A stretch of 64,000 nucleotides of DNA from the NCBI GenBank assembly GCA_964389375.1, contig CAYMDP010000007.1, positions 1 through 64,000 on the forward strand, read 5' to 3'. Each line of letters begins with the position of its first letter. The first letter of the stretch is position 1. Made by a program: the position numbers and the translations under genes. Origin of the DNA: CAYMDP01 sp964389375 (GTDB lineage Bacteria > Bdellovibrionota > Bdellovibrionia > Bdellovibrionales > UBA1609). This document shows, in pieces, positions 9,492 to 17,099 of this stretch. Below the pieces are notes generated by a model. The model saw only the letters and a program-made list of their open reading frames with translations. It was not told the DNA's origin and did no database searches.

Positions 9492-9661
9492 TCTGAAAGA
9501 TGGAATCTTGAATTGGAATTTCAAAATGGTGGAGATCTCATTTTTTACAGGACATTGTTTTTCGAGCTTGCGCCCATGTGGATGATCCTTTGGGGGTGGG
9601 TAATTCTTGGGTTGCTGATTGTTTCATCCTGGGCAGACAGTAGGGGCCATCTAAAATCATA

Positions 9662-9674
9662 GGTGACAGTCACC
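9662..9674. repeat. Perfect 13-bp palindrome at the Nudix gene stop codon
   Basis: GGTGACAGTCACC is a perfect palindrome around a central A. The TGA stop of the minus-strand Nudix gene (9670-9672) lies inside it. A weaker relative, GGTGTCAGTGACC, sits on the far side of the gene near 10286-10298, so the gene is bracketed by the two. Confidence 0.6.
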
Positions 9675-10218
9675 CTAGCATTGTGGAGAATTTTTCGATG
9701 AATCGCTTCATGTGGGGATCTGATTTTGAATAGGGAATGTCATCGAAGCTAAACCACTTCACTGAGGCAAATTCTTCTTGATCGAATTTTATAGGAACAG
9801 AAGAATCTCCTTCTAAAATATACCAGAGGCTTACGTCGGTGTGTCCCGCCGTCAGTCCGACAGTGACTGTTGATGTGATGAGAATTGGATCAGCCATCCA
9901 GAAGCGGGCTTCTAGGCTAAGCTCTTCTTTACATTCGCGGATTACAGTTGTCCTCGGGTGTTCGTCGGGCTCTACATGACCACCCGAAGGAAGCCACAGA
10001 CCCGCTTTAAGGTGCTCGACGAGCAAAATTTTTCTTCGATTGAAGTCACAGAGGCAAAAGTAGGAGACAAGATGTTTGTCGGGTACATCAGGCTTTGCAA
10101 CTCGAAAAATTCCTACGCCAGAATCAATCCAAGCCAAGCATTCCTTCTTATGGATTTCTTCAAGGCCATCGATTGGTTTTATCTTTTCAATAATTTTGCG
10201 AATTTCCATTTGAACCAT
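9670..10218 (-). CDS. Nudix hydrolase
   Basis: Probable nucleoside-diphosphate-linked pyrophosphohydrolase; the substrate is not predictable. The Nudix box is clear in the middle of the protein: G-x5-E (GGHVEPDE), then R-E-C-K-E-E followed by a small hydrophobic segment. The usual glycine near the end of the box is replaced by serine. At 182 residues it has an N-terminal extension of about 45 residues before the fold. It is the most downstream gene of the islet interrupting the dcw cluster and runs against the cell wall genes. A second ATG three codons in is an alternative start. Confidence 0.85.
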   Translation of the reverse strand: MVQMEIRKIIEKIKPIDGLEEIHKKECLAWIDSGVGIFRVAKPDVPDKHLVSYFCLCDFNRRKILLVEHLKAGLWLPSGGHVEPDEHPRTTVIRECKEELSLEARFWMADPILITSTVTVGLTAGHTDVSLWYILEGDSSVPIKFDQEEFASVKWFSFDDIPYSKSDPHMKRFIEKFSTMLG

Positions 10219-10283
10219 TGGGGGAGAGTAGCTTTTGCGATTCCAATGATCAATACAGGAAAATTTCCTCTTACGGAGAAACC

Positions 10284-10300
10284 TAGGTGTCAGTGACCTA
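10284..10300. repeat. Imperfect palindrome upstream of the Nudix gene
   Basis: TAGGTGTCAGTGACCTA pairs at its outer six positions (counting the flanking T/A) and next to the centre, with two mismatched pairs. It resembles the perfect palindrome at 9662-9674. It lies between the Nudix gene and the outer-membrane protein gene and may be a degenerate copy of the same small repeat. Confidence 0.4.
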
Positions 10301-10341
10301 AATCAAGGCGTAAGTCCCTTTTGCTATTGCGCAGATTGAAT

Positions 10342-10938
10342 TTAAAAGACGTAGCCTAGGTGTAGGCCGGGCTCTGCCTGATACTTGCGCGCATGGTCTT
10401 CTTTTTCTTGAAAGCTTGGGGGAAGTCCCGTGTTCACTGGCCAATGGGTCAAGGCGATTGAGGGTTCTAGGAAAAAACTTTTTCCGATCGCAAAGTGATA
10501 GCCGATCCTGTAGGCCACAAAGAGCTGGTGCCCTGAGCCGAGTTTATCCCCAGTTGAAGAGACATAATCTTGGAACAAGTAGGTAGCATGAATTGCCGCG
10601 TAGAATTTATTCCACAAGAATCTTTGGTAAGCTAGCCCGGCGCCTTTGGCGGAAACGTAGCCTGGAAACTTATCGCTATCTTTCGCATCGAAAAGTAAGC
10701 CAAGGGGTGCATAGTAACGCCAGGTGATTGCTTCGATGGAGATTACATCTTTTTTTGTCAGACGATAACCCAGATTCAGTTGAAGAAACTTTGGGGGTTC
10801 ACTTGAATTTTGGTCAAGCCCAGAGAGGATAAAGGCAGAGGTTCCAATGAAAAATTTTGATTTTTCGACTTCTGCTGAGGCCAAGCCAGATGCAAATGAG
10901 ATAACAAAAAAACACCAAAGACGAATTAGCAGGCGCAT
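10342..10938 (-). CDS. Small secreted outer-membrane beta-barrel protein, unknown function
   Basis: The first 22 residues are a signal peptide (basic start, hydrophobic core, cleavage near ASA-EV). The rest alternates polar and aromatic/hydrophobic residues in strand-length blocks, and the protein ends in LGYVF, a terminal aromatic typical of proteins assembled by the BAM complex. At 198 residues it suits an 8-strand barrel. It sits between the Nudix gene and the Crp-like regulator on the same strand. No specific family was recognised. Confidence 0.75.
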   Translation of the reverse strand: MRLLIRLWCFFVISFASGLASAEVEKSKFFIGTSAFILSGLDQNSSEPPKFLQLNLGYRLTKKDVISIEAITWRYYAPLGLLFDAKDSDKFPGYVSAKGAGLAYQRFLWNKFYAAIHATYLFQDYVSSTGDKLGSGHQLFVAYRIGYHFAIGKSFFLEPSIALTHWPVNTGLPPSFQEKEDHARKYQAEPGLHLGYVF

Positions 10939-11013
10939 CGAGACCTCCCATGATTGATTCTTTCTATTAGGTTATTAGAAAGCGGATGGATCCTCATTGA
11001 TCCTAATCAAGAT

Positions 11014-11565
11014 CTACAGGTCTAGGAATTGTCTGCGAGTTCGGCTTAAGGTCTCGGGTGCGATTCCAAGATAGCTTGCAAGTGCGTGCTGCGGGACTCT
11101 TCGAAGAAGTTCCGGGCGGTGCAGGCTCACAAATTCATATCGCTCAAGCGGAGAGAGGGACCGTAACTGCTCACTGAAGCGAACTTGGTAGGCCAGACGA
11201 TCCTCGGCAAATTTGCGACAGACGGTTTCAAAACGCGGAAAGGCTTCAAGCTGTTTTTCGCCTTCGCTTGCGGAAGAGGCGGCGAGAATGCAATCCTCCA
11301 AGCAGCGGAGATATTGTGAGTTAGGGGTGGTCAAGACGGGCTCGCCCTGCAAAAAAAACTCAGACACAACTTCGCGATCTTTCAAACTCGTGTAACTGCA
11401 CAAGGCGCCCTCGATCACAAAATAGGAAGTCTCACTAGAGCCATTTGAAATATCAATAATCTGATTCTTCTCAAAATGCTTGATTGTATTTGCACGAATC
11501 ACCACATCCCTTTCGGAATCGGTCATCGTGAGGTACTTTCCAATAAATTTAAACAACTCGTCCAT
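11014..11565 (-). CDS. Crp/Fnr-family transcriptional regulator
   Basis: The N-terminal half is a cyclic-nucleotide-binding-like beta roll (about residues 20-110, with ISNGSSETSYFVIEGAL). The C-terminal part has a helix-turn-helix-like segment, VPQHALASYLGIAPETLSRT, typical of Crp-type regulators that lack a long wing. At 183 residues it is short. The cAMP-contact residues of Crp are not evident, so the ligand is unknown. It is upstream of, and co-directional with, the barrel and Nudix genes, with a 75-bp gap, and may control them. Confidence 0.85.
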   Translation of the reverse strand: MDELFKFIGKYLTMTDSERDVVIRANTIKHFEKNQIIDISNGSSETSYFVIEGALCSYTSLKDREVVSEFFLQGEPVLTTPNSQYLRCLEDCILAASSASEGEKQLEAFPRFETVCRKFAEDRLAYQVRFSEQLRSLSPLERYEFVSLHRPELLRRVPQHALASYLGIAPETLSRTRRQFLDL

Positions 11566-11664
11566 ATGCTTACTATTCTTCTGAAAACTTCAGCTGTCAG
11601 CCCCCTTTTCGGCAGCAAGCTTAAACCTTCTGCACTTCGTTATCCCCTCAGTCAGCCCGGGGGG

Positions 11665-11878
11665 TTTCAAGACAGAGCGCCAGTGACCCATGCTTTACCG
11701 TTTGGCAGGAGACGAGAATGTTAAGAACGGGATTTGAAAGAAGGACTCTGTCAGTGGGCCGCGGTGGTCCAAGATTAAGCGGCAGCGAACAATGTTTTAC
11801 TGTTTGTGCAGCTGAGGAGAATGTTACGAAACGGAATTTTGAAAGAGGGACCGCTTCAGTCGGCCTCGGCGGTCCAGG
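11665..11878. repeat. Degenerate tandem repeat, two units of about 102 bp
   Basis: The unit from 11665 is repeated from about 11767 with frequent substitutions. Recognisable paired blocks are ATGCTTTACCGTTTG (11690) with ATGTTTTACTGTTTG (11792), GAGAATGTTA in each unit, and a segment ending GGTGGTCC or GGCGGTCC. The second unit runs into palindromic copy C, so the tandem repeat appears to contain an old and a young version of the same element. It accounts for most of the gene-free stretch 11566-12000. Confidence 0.7.
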
Positions 11879-11944
11879 ATGGACCAGGCCGCGAGCCATG
11901 GATGGCGCGCCGATTGAAGCGGTCCCTCTTTCAAAATTCCGTTT
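11829..11944. repeat. Palindromic element, copy C (30-bp perfect arms, inverted core)
   Basis: Arms at 11829-11858 and 11915-11944 are perfect inverted repeats of 30 bp. The interior is the reverse complement of the GC-rich core in copies A and B, differing from B mainly at its edge. The arm sequence shares nothing obvious with the arms of copy A. The element ends 56 bp before the ftsW start codon. Confidence 0.85.
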
Positions 11945-12000
11945 GAGGCACCGACGAAGGTCGAGTTGGATTGTCCCCACTTTCAAGCTAAGATCTGTGA

Positions 12001-13128
12001 ATGTTCTATCGTTTAGATAAAGGCATTTTGCTGACTCTTCTTTTTTTAATCGGCTTAGGCCTTGTTCAGGTTTATTCCTCGAGCTTTATTTTTGCGACTG
12101 AATCTTATAGTTCGGGTCGGCATTTTTTTATTCGCCAAAGTCTTTTTGCAGTTGTCGGGATTGCGGTTTTGTTTTTAGTCGCAAGTCTTCCCTGGAAGTG
12201 GGCTTATCGTTTGGGTTTGGTGTGCTGGGCGCTTGCGATAGTTGGAATCATTGCGACCCATGTGCCGGGAATTGGTGTTAAAGCAGGCGGAGCGCACCGT
12301 TGGATTCAACTTCCTTTTGATCTGCGTTTCGAGCCCGCTGAACTTTATAAAGTCAGTTTGCCTTTTGCTCTTGCCTCTTTGTTTGTGACCGCAGAGCAGA
12401 CTAAGGGTTTGTGGTCTTGGACTTGGCGTCTTTTTGTTTTTCTTGCTCCTTTTGTGTTGATCTTAAAGCAGCCTGATTTTGGGACTTTCGTGATTTTGTC
12501 CTTGGTCAGTTTAAGTGTGTTTTTTGTTTTTGGTTTGAAGTGGCGCTATATTTTGGCCTCAATTGCTATGGCGGTACCGGCATTTTATTTTTTGGTTCTC
12601 CAGGTGCCCTATCGATACGCCCGTGTAAAAACTTTTTTAGACCCCTGGTCCGATCCGACGGATAGGGGCTTTCAGATTATTCAAAGTCTTTTAAGTTTTC
12701 ATTCAGGGGGACTTACGGGTTCGGGGCTTGGTCAGGGGCAGGGGAAGCTCTTCTTCTTGCCCGAAGCTCACACCGATTTCACTATGGCCGTTTTGGGTGA
12801 AGAGTTGGGCTTTATTGGATTTGTGTTTGTGATGATTCTTTACGCATTTTTGATCTTTCGTGGCCTTCAGATTTCGGCGAAAGTGACCGAGCGTGGGCAG
12901 CAAGTTGTGGCCCTGGGCATCACCACATTTTTTGCCCTATCCGTTTTTATTAATGTTGGAGTCGTTCTTGGACTTTTGCCAACGAAGGGATTAACTTTAC
13001 CTTTCTTAAGTTATGGCGGAAGTTCTTTGGTTTCGACCTGTTTGGGATTTGGCTGGTTTATGAATGTTCAAAGACAGCTGGATCAAGAAAATGTTGGGCG
13101 AAAACGAAGACGCTTTCTTCCTTTGTGA
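12001..13128 (+). CDS. ftsW: Septal peptidoglycan glycosyltransferase FtsW
   Basis: SEDS-family polytopic membrane protein that polymerises lipid II at the septum with FtsI. About ten transmembrane segments are visible in 375 residues, with the SEDS pattern KQPDFGT in the middle and LPFLSYGGSSL near the C-terminus. The C-terminus is basic (RKRRR). No clear SD precedes the ATG. It restarts the dcw series after the islet, so its expression needs read-through past the hairpins or a promoter near 11950-12000 that I could not identify with confidence. Confidence 0.95.
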   Translation: MFYRLDKGILLTLLFLIGLGLVQVYSSSFIFATESYSSGRHFFIRQSLFAVVGIAVLFLVASLPWKWAYRLGLVCWALAIVGIIATHVPGIGVKAGGAHRWIQLPFDLRFEPAELYKVSLPFALASLFVTAEQTKGLWSWTWRLFVFLAPFVLILKQPDFGTFVILSLVSLSVFFVFGLKWRYILASIAMAVPAFYFLVLQVPYRYARVKTFLDPWSDPTDRGFQIIQSLLSFHSGGLTGSGLGQGQGKLFFLPEAHTDFTMAVLGEELGFIGFVFVMILYAFLIFRGLQISAKVTERGQQVVALGITTFFALSVFINVGVVLGLLPTKGLTLPFLSYGGSSLVSTCLGFGWFMNVQRQLDQENVGRKRRRFLPL

Positions 13129-13142
13129 GGCGCTAAAAAGGC

Positions 13143-14237
13143 ATGAAATATTTGATTGCAGCCGGCGGAACCGGCGGTCACATTTATCCCGCTCTTGCGA
13201 TTGCAGATCAGATCAAAAAAACAAATCCTTCCGCTGAAATTATTTTTGTAGGCACCCATAAGGGTCTAGAGAATCAGATTTTACCAAAGGCAGGCTACCC
13301 TCTAGAGCATTTGCCTATCGGGCGACTTAACAGCAATGTTTCTTTGTCAGAGCGTCTGTTCACTCTGGTTTTGTTGCCTTTCGCTCTTTTGAAATCAGCT
13401 TACCTTGTGTTTAAACATCGGCCCCAATTTGTTTTAGGGGTCGGAGGGCACGCGAGCGGACCTATGCTATTGGCGGCATCTCTCATGGGGAAGAAGACTT
13501 ATATTTGGGAGCCAAATGCTTTGCCGGGTCTTGCCAATCGCTGGCTTGCCCCTTTTGTCGGAGAGTGTTTGGTGGTTTTTGAGGACGCTAAGAAATTCCT
13601 GCGTTCGAAGCGATGTCGAAGAGTTGGAATGCCAATTCGAAAGGAAATCGACCATTTACAAGCCCTGCGGGACACGGATAGCAACTTTCATGTTCTAATT
13701 TTTGGCGGCAGCCAAGGGGCAAGACCCATAAATAATGCGGTCCTCGCCATGCTAAAATTAAATCCGTCCTGGAGAGGCTCCATTCGTTTTGTTCATCAAA
13801 CGGGGCCTCACGATATTCAAAGAATTTCTGCTGAGTATCAAAGTCATGGATTCATCGAAGATGGCAGTGTGCAGGTTTTTGAATATCTTCACGATATGGA
13901 TAAGCGCTACGCTTGGGCGGATCTAGTGATCTCAAGGGCCGGAACCGGAACCTTGTCTGAATTGGCAGCGACTCAAAAGCCCTCGATATTAATTCCGCTT
14001 GCGACTTCTGCGGATAACCACCAGCAAAAAAATGCGGAAGCCCTAGAGCGAGATCAAGCGGCAAAAATGCTACTACAGAAGGATTTGACAGCAGAATCCT
14101 TGAAGACGATGATTCAGAAGTTTTTTGAAGATAAAAATCTTAGGGAATCGATGTCGCGTAAAGTTCAAAAATTTCACGAGCCTGATGCGGCAAAGGCGAT
14201 TGCATTTCATCTTCTAGAAAGCTCAAAGGTGGTTTGA
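13143..14237 (+). CDS. murG: UDP-GlcNAc:lipid I N-acetylglucosaminyltransferase MurG
   Basis: Peripheral inner-membrane glycosyltransferase (GT28) converting lipid I to lipid II. It starts with AAGGTGGHIYPALAIA, the N-terminal glycine-rich loop of MurG, and contains GVGGHASGP, FGGSQGARPIN and a C-terminal donor-site segment around ISRAGTGTLSEL. Full length at 364 residues. SD AAAAAGG precedes the ATG; murC starts immediately after the stop. Confidence 0.96.
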   Translation: MKYLIAAGGTGGHIYPALAIADQIKKTNPSAEIIFVGTHKGLENQILPKAGYPLEHLPIGRLNSNVSLSERLFTLVLLPFALLKSAYLVFKHRPQFVLGVGGHASGPMLLAASLMGKKTYIWEPNALPGLANRWLAPFVGECLVVFEDAKKFLRSKRCRRVGMPIRKEIDHLQALRDTDSNFHVLIFGGSQGARPINNAVLAMLKLNPSWRGSIRFVHQTGPHDIQRISAEYQSHGFIEDGSVQVFEYLHDMDKRYAWADLVISRAGTGTLSELAATQKPSILIPLATSADNHQQKNAEALERDQAAKMLLQKDLTAESLKTMIQKFFEDKNLRESMSRKVQKFHEPDAAKAIAFHLLESSKVV

Positions 14238-14238
14238 T

Positions 14239-15621
14239 TTGAAGCTGGCCAGCTCGAAAGTTCATTTTATTGGAATCGGCGGCATCGGAATGTGTGGTCT
14301 AGCCGAGCTACTTCATAATATGGGAGCAAAAGTTACGGGGAGTGACCTTAGTGACAACCTTCAAATCCAAAGATTAAAAAGCCTTGGGATTCCGGTTATG
14401 CTTGGGCATGATGCGGCTCATGTTGAAAATGCAGAGGTCGTCGTTTTTTCAAGTGCTGTAAAAGAATCAAATCCTGAATATATCGAGGCAAGAAAAAAAC
14501 AAATTCCGTTGATTCGAAGAGCTGAGGCCTTGGCTGAGTTAATGCGCTTAAAGCGCGGGATTGCAGTGGGCGGAACCCATGGAAAAACCACAACGACGAG
14601 TTTGATTGCCTCTGTATTTTTAGGCGCGGGATGGGATCCAACAATTGTTGTCGGCGGCCGTCTTGAAATCATTCAATCTACCGCACAGCTTGGGCAAGGG
14701 GATTGGTTGGTTGCCGAGGCGGATGAAAGTGACGGAAGTTTTAACCGTCTTGCCCCCGAGCTTGTGGTGATTACAAATATCGATAACGACCACTTAGACC
14801 ATTATGGAAGTTTTCAACATTTGAAGTCGGCTTTTTTGGATTTTGCTTCACGCATTCCCTTTTATGGTGCGGCAATTGTTTGTGGAGATGATCCAAATTT
14901 AAGAGAGATCTTTTCGGACTTTCCAAAGCGAAAGGTGTCCTATGGCTTTGCAGAAGATAACGATGTTTGTATTCGTGAGACGGCCTCAACTTGCCAGCTT
15001 GTAGAATCTGGAAAAGTGATTGCAGAATTTACTCCTCCTCTTCCGGGGCAGCACAATATTTTAAACTCTACGGCAGCCTTACTTGCGGCTCGAAGTGCGG
15101 GAATGGATTTAAAGCAAGCGATTAAAGCTTTGTCGGGCTTTCGCGGAGTGGATCGGCGTTTTCAGCATAAGGGGAAGGCTTCAGGAATTGATTTTTACGA
15201 TGACTACGGACACCATCCGACCGAGGTCTCTGCAGTGCTTTCGGCTTTTAAGAAACATTTTCCGGATCGGCGCAAGGTCGTTTTGTTTCAGCCTCATCGC
15301 TATTCCCGCACACAAATATGTTGGGATCAATTTTTGACTTGTTTTGGAGACGCGGACGAAGTTTTTGTCATGGATATTTATCCAGCCGGAGAAGCTCCGA
15401 TTCCAGGAATCGAAACAAGTCGCTTGATACGAGAAATCCAAGGGGGTCGGGCTAAGCAATTAGAGCGTGATAAAAATCCCAACCTAGAAGGCCTTAGTGA
15501 TGTCCTTCGACCCGGCGATGTCTTTATTAGCTTAGGGGCTGGAGATGTGTACAAATTTGGTGAGCGCCTTCTTAAGTCCTTAGAGGCCAAGCAAAAAGGG
15601 GGAAGTCGTGGAGACTCCTGA
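14239..15621 (+). CDS. murC: UDP-MurNAc:L-alanine ligase MurC
   Basis: First Mur ligase of the pathway. The glycine-rich N-terminus (FIGIGGIGMCGLAELL) and the ATP loop GGTHGKTTTTSL near residue 113 are characteristic, as are the EADESDGSF segment and HHPTEV in the C-terminal part. The start is a TTG one base after the murG stop, chosen because AGGTGG (14227-14232) gives a strong SD. Full length at 460 residues. It overlaps murB by 14 bp. Confidence 0.95.
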   Translation: MKLASSKVHFIGIGGIGMCGLAELLHNMGAKVTGSDLSDNLQIQRLKSLGIPVMLGHDAAHVENAEVVVFSSAVKESNPEYIEARKKQIPLIRRAEALAELMRLKRGIAVGGTHGKTTTTSLIASVFLGAGWDPTIVVGGRLEIIQSTAQLGQGDWLVAEADESDGSFNRLAPELVVITNIDNDHLDHYGSFQHLKSAFLDFASRIPFYGAAIVCGDDPNLREIFSDFPKRKVSYGFAEDNDVCIRETASTCQLVESGKVIAEFTPPLPGQHNILNSTAALLAARSAGMDLKQAIKALSGFRGVDRRFQHKGKASGIDFYDDYGHHPTEVSAVLSAFKKHFPDRRKVVLFQPHRYSRTQICWDQFLTCFGDADEVFVMDIYPAGEAPIPGIETSRLIREIQGGRAKQLERDKNPNLEGLSDVLRPGDVFISLGAGDVYKFGERLLKSLEAKQKGGSRGDS

Positions 15622-16531
15622 TTGGATTCGAAGTTCGGAAGAACTCGCTCCATGGACTTGGTGGAAGGTCGGCGGACCGGCAGAATATTTTTGCCTTCCC
15701 AAGGACATTTCTGAAGTCTCCAGAGCGCTTGCATGGGCTAGGGATTTTCTTCAGCCGGTGACGGTTCTTGGCGGCGGCTCGAATGTATTGGTCAGTGATC
15801 AAGGTGTATCCGGTCTTGTGATTTGTTTGCGCGAGCTTAAAGGCCTCACTAGCGAAGAGGCTACGGGGCGAATTAAAATCACCGCCCTTGCAGGGACTCC
15901 GAAGTCAGAACTTTTGAAAGTATTTTTAAAACATAAACTTCCTCCGGCACTTTTTGTTTGCGGCCTGCCGGGTGATGTCGGTGGTGGTGTGGTGATGAAT
16001 GCGGGCGTCAGTGAAAAGATCGTGCCCAGAGAGTTTTGTGAGCTGGTGGATTGGGTTGATGTGCTTAAGTTTCACGAGGGTGATTTTCGTTTGTGTCGTT
16101 TTCAGAAAAACGAAATCGAATGGACCTATCGTCATTCTGAAGGCTGGCAACCAGGAGTCATTGTCGAGGTGGGATTAAGTTGGGAAAATAAACCAGACCC
16201 CACAATCATGAACAAAGTCAAAGAGGCCACAAAAAGCCGTTTGCAAAGGCAGCCCTTAAACCTTCCAAGTTGTGGTTCCGTATTTAAGAACCCGGATCCT
16301 TTAAAGGCCGGAGCTTTGATAGAAGAATGTGGTCTAAAGGGCTATTCAGTCGGTGGCGCTCAGGTTTCAGAAAAACACGCAAATTTTATAGTCAATAATG
16401 GGGGCGCCAAAGCCTCCGAGATTCATCAAATCATCAGCCACATTAAAAAGACCGTTAAAGAAAAAAAATCCGTAGAGCTTGAAACCGAAGTCCGCTACCT
16501 AGGACGCTTCAAGGGCAATCCCAACAGGTAA
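15608..16531 (+). CDS. murB: UDP-N-acetylenolpyruvoylglucosamine reductase MurB
   Basis: FAD enzyme reducing UDP-GlcNAc-enolpyruvate to UDP-MurNAc. Motifs are GGGSNVLVSD (FAD), GLPGDVGGGVVMNAG, YRHSE, LPSCGSVFKNP with the proton-donor serine, and GAQVSEKHANFIVN. The length of 307 suits a short type II MurB. The start is GTG, overlapping murC by 14 bp, with an AGGGGGA SD. Its last codon and stop, AGG TAA, lie in the first bases of a repeat element (AGGTAACAG). Confidence 0.94.
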   Translation: METPDWIRSSEELAPWTWWKVGGPAEYFCLPKDISEVSRALAWARDFLQPVTVLGGGSNVLVSDQGVSGLVICLRELKGLTSEEATGRIKITALAGTPKSELLKVFLKHKLPPALFVCGLPGDVGGGVVMNAGVSEKIVPREFCELVDWVDVLKFHEGDFRLCRFQKNEIEWTYRHSEGWQPGVIVEVGLSWENKPDPTIMNKVKEATKSRLQRQPLNLPSCGSVFKNPDPLKAGALIEECGLKGYSVGGAQVSEKHANFIVNNGGAKASEIHQIISHIKKTVKEKKSVELETEVRYLGRFKGNPNR

Positions 16532-16901
16532 CAGTTTCCTTTTCCCGTCTCATCGCATCAAAAAAGCAATTCGGCATTTCCGGAGTCTATAGCTGAAAAC
16601 TAGCGGGTAGAGTTTATTAAAGAATATTATTTTCCGTCGCGTTCTGCCGGGCAAATAAAACTGTCGCTAGTTCGAAAAAGTGAATCCCGACTAAACAGGC
16701 TAGTGCCCGCGATATCTTTTCATTTGAATTAAGTGTCCGCCGAAGACTAGTTTCGCAGCGGCCCCTTCGGCGAAGCCGAAGGGGCCGCGAGAATGTTCGA
16801 CGGCTGAGGCGGAGCACTTAATTCAAATGAAAAGATATCGCGGGTGTCGAAGAGGCGATGCGTTTCTGATGCGATGAGACGGGAAAAGGGAACTGTTACC
16901 T
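16526..16901. repeat. Large composite inverted repeat between murB and ddl
   Basis: The outer arms, about 16526-16560 and 16863-16901, are inverted copies of the GGTAACAGTTCCC-type sequence that also forms the 46-bp hairpin at 63291-63387. The right arm matches that hairpin exactly over 39 bases (63346-63384); the left arm carries substitutions. About 300 bp separate the arms, including a second long hairpin. The element begins at the murB stop codon. No gene was found in 16532-17099. Confidence 0.85.
16706..16844. repeat. Nested long imperfect hairpin inside the murB-ddl gap
   Basis: CCCGCGATATCTTTTC from 16706 and its reverse complement ending at 16844 form a stem of about 35 bp with few mismatches. 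At the tip, GCGGCCCCTTCGGC (758-771 of the 16-kb block) pairs perfectly with GCCGAAGGGGCCGC around a GAA loop. The intermediate segment is only partly paired. The transcript of this region would fold very strongly. Confidence 0.8.
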
Positions 16902-16952
16902 CTGAGTTAGAAGGGCCGACCGAGGATGTTCGACGGCTGAGGTGGAGCACTT
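16790..16952. repeat. Direct repeat pair of about 31 bp (16790-16820 and 16922-16952)
   Basis: ATGTTCGACGGCTGAGG occurs in both segments, followed by CGGAGCACTT or TGGAGCACTT. The copies differ by only a few bases. One lies inside the composite inverted repeat and the other just outside its right end. The word GAGAATGTT also occurs in both units of the tandem repeat before ftsW, hinting at a common ancestor. Confidence 0.65.
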
Positions 16953-17021
16953 TAAAAATAGAAAAAATGCCTCTGACAATAGCGGGGAAGACTCTGTTTT
17001 TTGCTTGGGCAGAATTAGGAC

Positions 17022-17050
17022 TTGGTAAACGAAATGAGAAGGCCTAGCAT
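17022..17050 (+). promoter_or_regulatory. Possible promoter for ddl-ftsQ-ftsA-ftsZ
   Basis: TTGGTA at 17022-17027 and TAGCAT at 17045-17050 have a 17-bp spacer, each matching the sigma70 consensus at four of six positions. It lies beyond the murB-ddl hairpins and 50 bp before ddl, where a promoter would be needed if the hairpins block read-through. The match is weak. Confidence 0.35.
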
Positions 17051-17099
17051 AGAGTAAGGGTGTTCGGGCTTTGAGCACTAGATTCTTTGGAGGCATTTC

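Noticed and set aside
9376..9662. Reading frames of 69-78 residues, and a 28-residue hydrophobic frame near 9576-9662, after murD
   Set aside because: They run through the repeat core and have no ribosome site; the hydrophobic stretch is short and not supported by context.
9295..11914. CRISPR array
   Set aside because: The repeats are few, irregularly spaced, in opposite orientation and flanked by inverted arms, with no cas genes.
11648..12020. Overlapping reading frames of about 100 residues on both strands before ftsW
   Set aside because: Their apparent internal protein repeats are simply the translated tandem DNA repeat and palindrome; no start signal.
16617..17096. Several reading frames of 60-70 residues on both strands between murB and ddl
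   Set aside because: All arise from the inverted repeats, with low-complexity basic products and no ribosome site.
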